Source: Chitinophagaceae bacterium (GTDB lineage: Bacteria > Bacteroidota > Bacteroidia > Chitinophagales > Chitinophagaceae). Taken from it: a DNA stretch of 64,000 nt. Made by a program: the position numbers and the translations under genes. Numbering within the stretch: position 1 is the first letter of the stretch; every line of letters starts with the position of its first letter. The DNA lies in the NCBI GenBank assembly GCA_947447825.1, contig CANFLL010000010.1:1-64000 (forward strand). The letters are read 5' to 3'. Positions 17,489-26,516 of this stretch are shown here, in pieces. Under the pieces are notes generated by a model. That model did not search any database, had not been told where the DNA came from, and saw only the letters and a program-made list of their open reading frames with translations.

Positions 17489-20113
17489 ATGAAAAAACAA
17501 CTAATGGCTTTGCTATTGCTATGTGCGATTAAATTGCATGCACAACAATCAATTGAAGTAAAGGGAAAAGTGACAAACGACAAAAAGGATGCACTGGGTG
17601 GTGCAACTATTACTGTTACGCCTGGTAACAGAACAATTTTGGCAAATGAGGATGGGATTTTCCTTTTTAAAGTGCCATCTTCCGACAAAAGTATAACCAT
17701 CAAAGCAACATTTTCTGGTTATGTAGCAGATTCAAAGGTGGTTGACTTATCTAATGGTGCAACTGGAGAGGTAACACTAGTTCTAAAAAATGACGTTCTT
17801 TCTTTAACAGACGTTGTTGTAGTGGGCAACTCAACTCCACGTTCAAAATTGAACTCAAGTATTTCGGTTAGTACATTAAAAACTGATGATGTACAAAAGA
17901 GTTCACCACGCACCACTGCTGAAATCTTCCGTTCCATTCCGGGTATTCGTTCTGAAGCTTCTGGTGGTGATGGTAACACTAACATTACCGTGAGAGGTGT
18001 GCCTATTTCTTCTGGTGGTTCAAAGTATTTACAATTGCAAGAAGATGGATTGCCTGTTTTACAGTTTGGAGATATGGCATTTGCTACTTCCGACATCTTC
18101 CTTCGTGCCGACCAAACTTTATCTCGTATTGAAGCAATACGTGGTGGTTCTGCTTCAACTTTGGCTACTAATTCACCAGCGGGTATTATTAACCTTATCA
18201 GCAAAACTGGTGCAACGCAAGGTGGTACTGTAGGCATTAGCACTGGCTTAGATTACAACAACTACCGCACAGACTTTAATTATGGCGCACCCATTGCCAA
18301 TGGTATAAGTTTTAATGTAGGCGGTTTTTACAGAGTTGGTGAAGGTCCAAGAAAAGCGGGATATGCTGCAAACAATGGTGGTCAACTTAAAATGAATTTC
18401 ACTAAACAATTCGAAAAAGGTTATGTACGTCTTTACTTTAAATATTTGAACGACAGGGCTGCTGCCTATATGCCAATGCCTTTGCAGGTTACAGGTACTA
18501 ATAGTAACCCTACTTTTAGTTCATTGGATGGTTTTGATGCGCATCATGGTTCATTGCAAAGTCCTTATTTATCTCAAGATTATGGCACAGGCGTTAATGG
18601 CGAACCTCGCCGTGGGGATGTTACCGATGGTATGCACCCAATTAGTAAAACTGCTGGTGTAGAATTAAACTTCGACTTAGGCGAAGGATGGAGAGTAGAG
18701 AACAGGGCTCGTTTTGCTCAGAACAATGGTCGTTTCATTGCACCTTTCCCTGCAAGTGTGGGTTCTACTTCAAGTATGCTTTCTACCATTGCTAGTGCAA
18801 CAGGATGGAACTTAACAGGTGCAAGTGTGTATGATGGTGTTACCGGCGCGGCTTACACTGGTAAGAACGCTATGATTGTTCACATGTTTGATGTTGAATT
18901 AAACAACTTCAACAATTTTGTAAATGACTTTAAATTGAAGAAGAAACTAGGTGGAGTAGACGCAACTTTTGGCTTCTTTAAATCTTACCAAAACGTGGGA
19001 ATGTCTTGGTTGTGGAACTCTTACCTCACAGATGTTAATGGTAATGGCATACACCCATTAACAATTAAAGATGCTTCTGGAACTGTTTTAAACCCAGGTG
19101 GACAATATGCTTATGGCACACCAGTTTGGGGTAACCTTCGCAGAAACTACGATACTCGTTACGACATCTCTGCTCCTTATGTGGCTACTACTTTCGATTT
19201 AGCTAAAGACCTTAACATCGATGCAAGCGTTCGTTGGGATATTGGTAAAGTAACAGGTTCATACACTGGCGGTTCATCATCTGCTAAAGATATGAATGGT
19301 GATGGCGTTATTTCTCCAAACGAAACAAAGGTTGAATCTATTGATTACACTACTACAAAACCTGTTAACTACGATTACAATTATGGTTCATACTCAGTGG
19401 GTGCTAACTACAAATTGAATGCTTCTCAGGCAATATTTGCTCGTTATAGCAGTGGTGCAACTACAAAGGCAGATAGAATTCTATTTACAAACAATATCCT
19501 TGCTGATGGTTCTGCAAAGGGTGTTCAAGACAAGATTGACCAAGCAGAATTGGGCTACAAGGCTAACTACAAAACAGTTGGTATTTTCCTTACTGGCTTC
19601 TATGCTAATGTAAACGAACAAGGTGGTTTTGAGGCTACTACACAAAAAGTAATCGAGAATCACTACAAGTCTTATGGTTTAGAGTTAGAGTTTGCAGCTA
19701 AATTGTCTAAAGATTTAGATTTAAGAGGTGGTGCTACTTTTACTAAAGCAGAAATTACAGACGGTGCAAACAAGGGCAATAGACCAAGAAGGCAAGCACC
19801 TTTTATCTATAACTTGGTTCCTACTTATAATGCAGGCAATTTATCTCTTGGTTTCAGTGCCATTGGAACTTCAGGTTCATATTCTCAAGATAACAATAAG
19901 TTGAAGTTTAAAGGATATGTTTTAATTAATCCTTTTGTTAACTACAAGTTTACAAAGGCATTGGTATTGTCTGTTAATGCAAACAATGTGTTCAATAGTT
20001 TAGGATTGACTGAAGCAGAAGAAGATGCTATCACAGAAAATACAACAAACATTATTAGGGCAAGATCAGTAACAGGACGTACAGTTTCGGCTACATTAAG
20101 TCTTAATTTCTAA
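17489..20113 (+). CDS. TonB-dependent receptor, probably for sucrose
   Basis: 874 residues from the ATG at 17489; a TTG at 17399 extends the frame but would precede the signal peptide. Order: signal peptide (MKKQLMALLLLCAIKLHAQ), carboxypeptidase-regulatory-like domain (about 22-105), TonB-box-like LTDVVVVGN, plug with RSIPGIRSEASGGDGNTNI and the RIEAIRGG motif, then a long beta-barrel ending in a C-terminal Phe (ATLSLNF). It imports a substrate too large or scarce for porins. Its place directly before sucrose phosphorylase and behind a LacI operator points to sucrose or a sucrose-containing oligosaccharide. No SusD partner is present, as in SusCD-independent receptors. Confidence 0.88.
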   Translation: MKKQLMALLLLCAIKLHAQQSIEVKGKVTNDKKDALGGATITVTPGNRTILANEDGIFLFKVPSSDKSITIKATFSGYVADSKVVDLSNGATGEVTLVLKNDVLSLTDVVVVGNSTPRSKLNSSISVSTLKTDDVQKSSPRTTAEIFRSIPGIRSEASGGDGNTNITVRGVPISSGGSKYLQLQEDGLPVLQFGDMAFATSDIFLRADQTLSRIEAIRGGSASTLATNSPAGIINLISKTGATQGGTVGISTGLDYNNYRTDFNYGAPIANGISFNVGGFYRVGEGPRKAGYAANNGGQLKMNFTKQFEKGYVRLYFKYLNDRAAAYMPMPLQVTGTNSNPTFSSLDGFDAHHGSLQSPYLSQDYGTGVNGEPRRGDVTDGMHPISKTAGVELNFDLGEGWRVENRARFAQNNGRFIAPFPASVGSTSSMLSTIASATGWNLTGASVYDGVTGAAYTGKNAMIVHMFDVELNNFNNFVNDFKLKKKLGGVDATFGFFKSYQNVGMSWLWNSYLTDVNGNGIHPLTIKDASGTVLNPGGQYAYGTPVWGNLRRNYDTRYDISAPYVATTFDLAKDLNIDASVRWDIGKVTGSYTGGSSSAKDMNGDGVISPNETKVESIDYTTTKPVNYDYNYGSYSVGANYKLNASQAIFARYSSGATTKADRILFTNNILADGSAKGVQDKIDQAELGYKANYKTVGIFLTGFYANVNEQGGFEATTQKVIENHYKSYGLELEFAAKLSKDLDLRGGATFTKAEITDGANKGNRPRRQAPFIYNLVPTYNAGNLSLGFSAIGTSGSYSQDNNKLKFKGYVLINPFVNYKFTKALVLSVNANNVFNSLGLTEAEEDAITENTTNIIRARSVTGRTVSATLSLNF

Positions 20114-20140
20114 AGATATACCCCCTACGCTCTAAGAAAT

Positions 20141-20169
20141 AGGGAGCACAGCGTATTCTGTTGCTCCCT
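20141..20169 (+). terminator. Hairpin after the receptor gene
   Basis: AGGGAGCACAG pairs with CTGTTGCTCCCT with one bulged base; a short T-rich stretch follows. It probably attenuates transcription between receptor and sucrose phosphorylase rather than ending it fully. Confidence 0.55.
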
Positions 20170-20268
20170 TATCTTAAACTTATTCTGTTGTTCCTTAAAA
20201 ACTTAATATTCTATATAGTCTAAAGAAATTATATCAATCCTCTTTTGTCTATTTTAAAACACACAATT

Positions 20269-21738
20269 ATGGCAATTAAAAATAAGGTTCAATTAATCAC
20301 TTATCCAGATTCTCTTGGTGGTAATCTGGAGAATTTAGAGTCGGTTCTTAATCAGTATTTTACTGATTTGTTTCAAGGTGGTGTTCATATTCTGCCTCCT
20401 TTCCCTTCTTCTGGAGATAGAGGTTTTGCCCCACTAACTTATTTTGAAATAGCAAAAGAATTTGGCTCTTGGGAGAATATTAAAGCGATTGCCGCTAAAA
20501 ACGACATTATGATTGACCTTATGGTGAATCATATCTCACAGAAATCTGAGTACTTCCAAGACTATCTTCAAAATGGAAAAGATTCAGTATATGCGGACTT
20601 GTTTCTTAACCTAAATAAAATTTGGGAAGAAGGAAATCCTAAAATGGAGGATATTGATAAAATGTTTTTGAGAAGAACATTGCCTTATTCTGAATTTGAA
20701 ATGGGTTCTGATAAAAACAAAGAAAAAGTATGGACAACCTTTGGGAAACAAGATCCTTCCGAACAGATTGACTTTGACATTAACTCTCCTATTTTTAAAG
20801 ACCTGCTAGTTAGGATATTACAAAACTTCAAAGACAACAACATCAAAATGGTTCGTTTGGATGCTGTGGGATATGTAATAAAAAAATTAGGAACGAGTTG
20901 TTTTTGGGTAGAACCTGATGTTTATACTTTCTTAGATAGCGTTAAGAAAATTGCGGATGAGCTAGAAATTGAATTATTGCCAGAAGTACACTCTCACTAC
21001 TCCATTCAGAATGGATTGGCAGATCATGGCTATTGGATTTATGATTTTATCCTTCCTTATACTGTTCTTGATGCATTAATTAATCAAAATACAAAAAAGC
21101 TTTTTGAATATGTTGCAAAGCGTCCGCATCAACAGTTCACCATGCTTGATTGCCATGACGGCATTCCTGTAAAACCCGATTTAGATACTATTGTTACAAC
21201 TACAGAGGCAAGAAAGCTTGTTGATATATGTGTGGAAAGAGGTGCTAATCTTAGTTATATTTTTTCTGATAAACATAAAGATGCCGATGGTTTTGATATT
21301 CACCAAATCCGTTGCAGCTATTACTCCATGTTGAATGCAAATGATGATGCTTACATAGCGGCAAGGGCAATACAATTTTTTGTGCCAGGCATACCTCAGG
21401 TATATTATGTAGGTGCGCTTGCTGGAGAAAATGATGTGGAAAATGTATTGAAAACTGGGGAAGGAAGAGAAATTAACCGTCACAATTTCAGCATTTCCGA
21501 AATAGAAACGGCTGTTAATAAACCAGTTGTTAAAAGACTATTTAAACTAATTAATTTTAGGAATAACATAGAGGCATTCAATGGCTCATTTGAGGTATTA
21601 AGTGATAACGAAGAAAAAATTGCTTTTAAATGGACAAAAGACAATAGCTATTGTTTACTGACGGTGGATGTGGTAAAATACATTTCTGTAGTTGAAAATG
21701 TAGATGGGGAAGGAAATAAGGAAACAATAATATTTTAA
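20269..21738 (+). CDS. gtfA: Sucrose phosphorylase (GH13 subfamily 18)
   Basis: 489 residues, the normal length. Cytoplasmic enzyme: sucrose + phosphate gives alpha-D-glucose-1-phosphate + D-fructose. The start at ATG 20269 (MAIKNKVQLITYPDSLGG) is chosen over an upstream frame extension. Typical stretches are LPPFPSSGDRGFAPLTY and LMVNHIS. The catalytic residues are the nucleophile Asp198 in VRLDAVGY, acid/base Glu239 in LLPEVHSHY, and the third carboxylate Asp297 in LDCHDGIP. These motifs agree with Leuconostoc/Bifidobacterium enzymes; amylosucrase would be longer. An MFS carrier follows 16 bp downstream and a fructokinase lies at the end of the locus, giving a complete route for both products. 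Confidence 0.9.
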   Translation: MAIKNKVQLITYPDSLGGNLENLESVLNQYFTDLFQGGVHILPPFPSSGDRGFAPLTYFEIAKEFGSWENIKAIAAKNDIMIDLMVNHISQKSEYFQDYLQNGKDSVYADLFLNLNKIWEEGNPKMEDIDKMFLRRTLPYSEFEMGSDKNKEKVWTTFGKQDPSEQIDFDINSPIFKDLLVRILQNFKDNNIKMVRLDAVGYVIKKLGTSCFWVEPDVYTFLDSVKKIADELEIELLPEVHSHYSIQNGLADHGYWIYDFILPYTVLDALINQNTKKLFEYVAKRPHQQFTMLDCHDGIPVKPDLDTIVTTTEARKLVDICVERGANLSYIFSDKHKDADGFDIHQIRCSYYSMLNANDDAYIAARAIQFFVPGIPQVYYVGALAGENDVENVLKTGEGREINRHNFSISEIETAVNKPVVKRLFKLINFRNNIEAFNGSFEVLSDNEEKIAFKWTKDNSYCLLTVDVVKYISVVENVDGEGNKETIIF

Positions 21739-21754
21739 TAATTAATAGGCCATT

Positions 21755-22963
21755 ATGAACCAGATAGTTAATGATAATAGTACTAGAAGCATGACATTGA
21801 TAAAGTATTTAACTTTCTTTATGTTTATGATGTTCGCAATGACCACCGATTCTGTTGGGGTTATTATTCCAGAAATCATGAAGCAATATAACTTAAGCAT
21901 GACTTCGGCGGGAATGTTTCATTACGGCCCTATGATTGCTATTGCGCTTTCTGGGATTTTTTTAGGTTTTTTGGCCGATAAATTAGGAAGAAAAAAGGCA
22001 ATCATTATAGGACTAACCCTCTTTGCAGCAAATTCGTATTTGTTTTTATTGGGCAGCACTTTTGCGTTCTTTCTCACACTTCTTACTATTTCTGGTGTTG
22101 CCATTGGGATATTTAAAACAGGCGCATTGGCATTAATAGGCGATATTACTAAATCGCCCACAGAACACACTACCACAATGAATGCGGTGGAAGGATTCTT
22201 TGGGATAGGTGCCATCATTGGGCCATTCATCGTTGCCTATCTTTTAAAACATGGCACAGACTGGAAGTGGTTGTACATTATTGCGGCATCACTGTGCATT
22301 GTTCTCATTAGCATTGCCTTACTCGTTAAGTATCCCACATCCAGTAAACAGAATACAGAAAGTATTGATATTAAAAGTACCTTCTCTTTGGTTAAAAATC
22401 CTTTTGCTCTGGGCTTTTCGTTAGCTGCTTTCATGTATGTGGCCGTTGAGTGTTCCATTTATGTATGGATGCCCACCCTTATAGCTTCATACAGTGGCAG
22501 TGCGGTTTTTGTTGCCACGTATGCACTTTCCATCTTTTTCATATTGAGAGCTGGAGGACGGTTTTTAGGTGCATGGATATTATCAAAATATGATTGGTCG
22601 ATAGTTTTAGCCATATTTAGCTTTCTCATCTTCGTTTGCTTCTTGGGAAGTGTTATTGGTGGCGTTAATTATGCGGTGTTTCTTTTGCCTTCATCTGGGT
22701 TGTTTATGTCACTCATTTATCCCACCATCAATTCAAAAGGGATTAGTTGTTTCCCAAAAAATCAACATGGATCTGTGGCAGGGATTATCTTGTTTTTCAC
22801 TGCTGCTGGTGCTGCCTTGGGACCTTTAGCCATAGGAGCTGTAAGCGATTTTTTCAATCATAATGCCTCAGCAGGTTTTGTGTTGGCTACCCTATTTGCT
22901 GGCTGTCTATTTCTCGGATTCCTATATAATTGGAAGTATAAATTGACTGAAATAAATTTTTAG
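21755..22963 (+). CDS. MFS transporter, probable sucrose carrier
   Basis: 402 residues with 12 predicted membrane segments. MFS motif A is clear after helix 2 (GFLADKLGRKKAI), and MNAVEGFFGIGAIIGPF shows the glycine-rich helix 5 pattern. It begins 16 bp after sucrose phosphorylase, so it is co-transcribed with it and likely moves sucrose (or a close sugar) over the inner membrane by proton symport. The family alone does not fix the substrate; the call rests on context. Confidence 0.8.
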   Translation: MNQIVNDNSTRSMTLIKYLTFFMFMMFAMTTDSVGVIIPEIMKQYNLSMTSAGMFHYGPMIAIALSGIFLGFLADKLGRKKAIIIGLTLFAANSYLFLLGSTFAFFLTLLTISGVAIGIFKTGALALIGDITKSPTEHTTTMNAVEGFFGIGAIIGPFIVAYLLKHGTDWKWLYIIAASLCIVLISIALLVKYPTSSKQNTESIDIKSTFSLVKNPFALGFSLAAFMYVAVECSIYVWMPTLIASYSGSAVFVATYALSIFFILRAGGRFLGAWILSKYDWSIVLAIFSFLIFVCFLGSVIGGVNYAVFLLPSSGLFMSLIYPTINSKGISCFPKNQHGSVAGIILFFTAAGAALGPLAIGAVSDFFNHNASAGFVLATLFAGCLFLGFLYNWKYKLTEINF

Positions 22964-23070
22964 TAATCATCATTTCATGGGGAGATGATACTATTAATAA
23001 GTCAAAGTTTTGCCTAAACAAGGCACAAAAGCATTTGTAATTTAAGAAACCAGTTCTTTTAATATTCATT

Positions 23071-23280
23071 CCTCACGTGTGAGCAAGGTTTCCTCACGTG
23101 TGAGCAAGGTTTCCTCACGTGTGCGGAAGCTTTCCTCACGTGTGCGGAAGCTTTCCTCACGTGTGCGGAAGGTTTCCTCACGTGTGCGGAAGGTTTCCTC
23201 ACGTGTGTGCAAAGTTCCCTCACGTGTGTGCAAGTATTCCTCACGTGTGAGCAAGTATTCCTCACGTGTGAGATAAGCTT
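23071..23280. repeat. 21-bp tandem array A3, 10 units
   Basis: Ten units of exactly 21 bp. Every unit starts CCTCACGTGTG; several have the full dyad CTCAC-GT-GTGAG, others the variant ending GTGCGGAAG. The tail half of the unit varies in blocks shared by neighbouring units, which suggests duplication of adjacent units. It ends 41 bp before the exbB start, inside what should be the promoter or leader of the TonB-system genes. Confidence 0.97.
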
Positions 23281-23321
23281 TAAAATAAGGCAACTAATTT
23301 TTAAAATAAAACAATAAAGTA

Positions 23322-24179
23322 ATGGCAAACGTAAAATCTAGTGATGGATTACAATCACAGAAGAGTAAATCAGGTAAAGGAAATGCAAGTTTAGTATCAT
23401 CAATTGCACCATTTGCATGCATCTTTATGGGTTATTTAATTTGGAGGTTTTTAATTGGAAATCCCGATAATTTTTCTAAACCAGATCTTAATGGTGGCTT
23501 TTGGCCAAACCATGAAACCCCTAAAAGTGGTTTTGCCAAAATGTATCTTGGTGGCATCATCGTTCCCATACTTATTGGTTGTTTTTTAACCGTCCTAACT
23601 TTTGTTGTAGAAAGATTTATAGCTGTTATTAAAGCTGCAGGTTCTAATAATATCTCCGATTTTATAAGGAAAGTACAGTTTCATCTTGCGAACAAAGATG
23701 TAGAAAAGGCAATTGCTGAATGCGATATTCAAAAAGGAGCTGTGGGTAGAGTGATGAAAAACGGTTTGCACAAGTATAAAGAGATGATAAACACTACTGA
23801 TTTAACAACAGAACAGAAGGTGTTGAACATTCAAAAAGAAGTGGAAGAAGCAACTGCTTTGGTATTACCATTTTTAGAAAAGAATTTGGTTTTCCTATCC
23901 ACCATCGCTTCTGTTGCCACCTTGTTAGGTTTGCTAGGTACGGTATTGGGGATGATTAGATCCTTCTCGGCACTTGGCGATAGTGGTGGTGGAGAAGCAG
24001 CTCAGAAGTTATCACAAGGTATTTCGGAAGCACTTTATAATACTGCACTAGGAATTGGCACTTCTGCCATCGCAATCATTACCTATAATATTTTCACAAC
24101 AAGAATAGATGCTATTACCTATGGCATTGATGAATCTGGATTTACACTTACGCAAAGTTTTACTGCAAATTATAAGTAA
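23322..24179 (+). CDS. exbB: ExbB/TolQ/MotA-family proton channel
   Basis: 285 residues with three membrane segments: about residues 28-46, 79-101 and a long pair around 188-250 (LVFLSTIASVATLLGLLGTVLGMIRSF split over two helices). The GLLGTVLGM stretch and the following EALYNTALGIG are the conserved ExbB core that lines the proton path. It forms an inner-membrane motor with the ExbD proteins encoded next and drives TonB. The gene opens a four-gene set exbB-exbD-exbD-tonB that sits inside the sugar locus. Confidence 0.9.
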   Translation: MANVKSSDGLQSQKSKSGKGNASLVSSIAPFACIFMGYLIWRFLIGNPDNFSKPDLNGGFWPNHETPKSGFAKMYLGGIIVPILIGCFLTVLTFVVERFIAVIKAAGSNNISDFIRKVQFHLANKDVEKAIAECDIQKGAVGRVMKNGLHKYKEMINTTDLTTEQKVLNIQKEVEEATALVLPFLEKNLVFLSTIASVATLLGLLGTVLGMIRSFSALGDSGGGEAAQKLSQGISEALYNTALGIGTSAIAIITYNIFTTRIDAITYGIDESGFTLTQSFTANYK

Positions 24180-24208
24180 CATCCATTACCCAAATAAATT
24201 TAGAAGTA

Positions 24209-24859
24209 ATGTCTAGACCTAAATTACCTCGAAAGAGTACGTCTATCGATATGACGGCAATGTGTGATGTAGCCTTTCTTTTGTTGAGCTTTTTTATCTT
24301 AACAACCAAGTTTAAGGCATCGGAAGCAATTACTGTTACTACCCCAAGCACTGTTGCATCGAAGGTTGCTCCAACTAAGGATATAGTGTTAATTACGATT
24401 GATAAAAACGGTAAGGTTTTCCTATCTGTGGATGATGAGTCGAAGAAAGAGATTATCGTTAACACCTTAAACAAAACAAAGAATTTGAATCTGGATGTCA
24501 ACAAATTTGTTAAAACAAAATTTTTCGGAACAAGTTTCAGCCAATTGCCGTCCTTCCTAAATATTTCAGAAGAATCAAGAAAAGGCAATCTATTGCCAGG
24601 AATCCCCTGCAAGGATAGCCTAAATAATGAATTGGTTGAATGGTTGAAAATAGTCAACGATTCATATCAAGGAGACAAGATGAATCTGTTACTAAAGGGG
24701 GATAATTTGGCAAAGTATCCTTCGTTCAAGAATGTATTGTATGCATTTAAAAAGAATGATTTCTTGAAATTTCAAATGGTTACTAATCCCGAATCAATTC
24801 CTTTAGGAACAGAGTTATGGAAAATGAGCCAAGCAAAGGGAGGCATAAAAGAAGATTAA
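24209..24859 (+). CDS. exbD: ExbD/TolR-family protein (first copy)
   Basis: 216 residues: one N-terminal membrane helix with the proton-carrying Asp (MTAMCDVAFLLLSFFIL), then a periplasmic domain longer than in E. coli ExbD (about 141 residues there). The insertion lies around residues 90-170 (FFGTSFSQLPSFLNISEESRKGN). Such long ExbD proteins are common in Bacteroidota. It starts 29 bp after exbB and is followed 25 bp later by a second exbD, so the motor may use two different ExbD chains. Confidence 0.88.
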   Translation: MSRPKLPRKSTSIDMTAMCDVAFLLLSFFILTTKFKASEAITVTTPSTVASKVAPTKDIVLITIDKNGKVFLSVDDESKKEIIVNTLNKTKNLNLDVNKFVKTKFFGTSFSQLPSFLNISEESRKGNLLPGIPCKDSLNNELVEWLKIVNDSYQGDKMNLLLKGDNLAKYPSFKNVLYAFKKNDFLKFQMVTNPESIPLGTELWKMSQAKGGIKED

Positions 24860-24884
24860 TTTACCTAGTTTAATATCAGTTGCT

Positions 24885-25427
24885 ATGGCAGAAATGGATA
24901 CATCGGGCGGTGGTCATAAAAAAGGACCTGGCGTTAAGAAAGGGAAAAAACTATCAACAAGAATTGATTTAACCCCAATGGTTGATTTGGGTTTTTTGTT
25001 GATTACTTTTTTCATTTTCACGACCACAATGAGTTCGCCTACCGCTTTTAAATTGAATTTACCGAAAGATGCAGATAATCCGGAAGAGAATACTAAGATT
25101 AAGAATTCGGGCGCATTAACTATTTTGTTAGGATCCAACAATCATCTATTCTATTATGAAGGTCTTCTAGATCCTGCTGGTAGAAACTTTAAATCCTCCA
25201 CATTCAAGGATATTAGAGAGGTAATTATGAATAAAAAAAGGACAACAGCCGACAATGATTTTTTTGTGGTAATAAAACCCAATGATGAGTCATGTTATAG
25301 AAATGTAATTGATGTATTGGATGAGATGGCAATTAATGTGGTGAAACGATATGCTTTAGTAGATATTTCTGATGGTGAGAATCAATTAATAAAAACGACA
25401 GAAAAGTTTAGTACGGGCAATAATTAG
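24885..25427 (+). CDS. exbD: ExbD/TolR-family protein (second copy)
   Basis: 180 residues. The N-terminus is basic (KKGPGVKKGKKLSTR), followed by the helix with the essential Asp (LTPMVDLGFLLITFFIF) and a periplasmic domain of about 130 residues. It shares the helix motif with the preceding copy but little else, so the two are old paralogues, not a recent duplication. It works with ExbB and TonB in coupling the proton gradient to outer-membrane receptors. Confidence 0.88.
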   Translation: MAEMDTSGGGHKKGPGVKKGKKLSTRIDLTPMVDLGFLLITFFIFTTTMSSPTAFKLNLPKDADNPEENTKIKNSGALTILLGSNNHLFYYEGLLDPAGRNFKSSTFKDIREVIMNKKRTTADNDFFVVIKPNDESCYRNVIDVLDEMAINVVKRYALVDISDGENQLIKTTEKFSTGNN

Positions 25428-25428
25428 C

Positions 25429-25593
25429 TGTTTAGGGGGCATTTTAACCAAAAAGAACACAAAGTAATTTACAAAGAACAAAAGGATTGTGTGGAATTAA
25501 TTGAAAAGAATAGTCAAAACGCAAATGCTAAACCTTTGTTTCCTTTGTTTTTTAGTGAGCTTAGTGGTAATGTTCCTCAGTGGTAACCAACTG
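25429..25593. repeat. Degenerate MITE-like element M2
   Basis: The gap between exbD and tonB begins TTTAGGGGGCATTTTAACCA and ends near GTGGTAACC. In between are AACACAAAG, GGATTGTGTGG and CTTTGTTTCCTTTG stretches similar to elements M1 and M3. The terminal repeats are weak, so this is probably a decayed copy. Confidence 0.45.
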
Positions 25594-25623
25594 TAATTTA
25601 ATTCTAACATACAATTATTTAAA

Positions 25624-26451
25624 ATGGAAGTTAATAAGATATTGTCGGCTGATGTTCTTGACATACTCTTTGATGGCAGGAATAAAGATTATGGAGCGTA
25701 TGATTTGAGAAAAACATATAATAGCAGAATTACAAAGGCTTTAATGGGAACTGTAATAATCTGTTTGTCTGTTTATTTAATTTCTATTCTGGCTACAAGG
25801 TTTAAAAAAGAGAAAAAGAACGAAATTATTGTTCAAGATGTGTCTTTAGCTGATTTGAAGAAACAGGAAAAAAAGCCAGAGCCATTGCCACCTCCACCAC
25901 CTCCCAAACAAGAGCCGCCAAAGGTTGAAATTACAAAGTTTACGCCACCAAAGATTGTGAAAGATGAGGAGGTGAAAGAACCACCTCCTGAACAAGTTAA
26001 AATGGAAGAAACCAAAATTGGAACAATTAATCAGGAAGGTGCAAAGGATGAAGGTTTAGTGGCATCACCTGTTGAAAGCAAGGGAACTGGTGTAGTAGAA
26101 GCTCCAAGGCAAGAAGAAGATTATGATAAAGTTTTTACTTCTGTTCAAATAGAAGCTGAATTTCCGGGTGGGCCTTCTGCATGGAAGCGTTATTTAGAAA
26201 GGAATTTGAATCAGAATGTTCCATCCGAAAATGGTGCTCCTCCCGGCAAATACACGGTTATTCTAAATTTTCAAGTTGATAAAAATGGTAATATTAGTGA
26301 CATCCAAGCAGACTCTGGCCCGTATGGCACTAAAGAAGAAGCAATAAAAGTTATTAAAAAAGGACCCAGTTGGAAACCAGCAGTTCAAAATGGACATAAC
26401 GTAGCTTATAGAGCAAAGCAAGCTATTACGTTTGTTGTTGCAGAAGAATAA
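25624..26451 (+). CDS. tonB: Energy transducer TonB
   Basis: 275 residues: cytoplasmic N-terminal part with NKDYGAYDLRKTY (a conserved Bacteroidota TonB start), one membrane helix (about 40-60), a proline-rich periplasmic spacer (PPPPPPKQEPPK, then EVKEPPPEQVK) and the C-terminal TonB domain (about 190-275; AEFPGGPSAWKRYLERNL, VDKNGNISDIQ, WKPAVQNGHNV). It carries energy from the ExbB-ExbD motor to outer-membrane receptors, presumably including the receptor at 17489 and perhaps the metal receptor at 8587. Confidence 0.9.
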   Translation: MEVNKILSADVLDILFDGRNKDYGAYDLRKTYNSRITKALMGTVIICLSVYLISILATRFKKEKKNEIIVQDVSLADLKKQEKKPEPLPPPPPPKQEPPKVEITKFTPPKIVKDEEVKEPPPEQVKMEETKIGTINQEGAKDEGLVASPVESKGTGVVEAPRQEEDYDKVFTSVQIEAEFPGGPSAWKRYLERNLNQNVPSENGAPPGKYTVILNFQVDKNGNISDIQADSGPYGTKEEAIKVIKKGPSWKPAVQNGHNVAYRAKQAITFVVAEE

Positions 26452-26516
26452 TTTAAAATTGATACTTGAAAATTTAATGGTTATCAATTGGTTGGATAAT
26501 AGTTAATTCAAATAAA

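Noticed and set aside
23059-23328. Frames with THVRK or TREE repeats over array A3
   Set aside because: By-products of the 21-bp period; they overlap on both strands.
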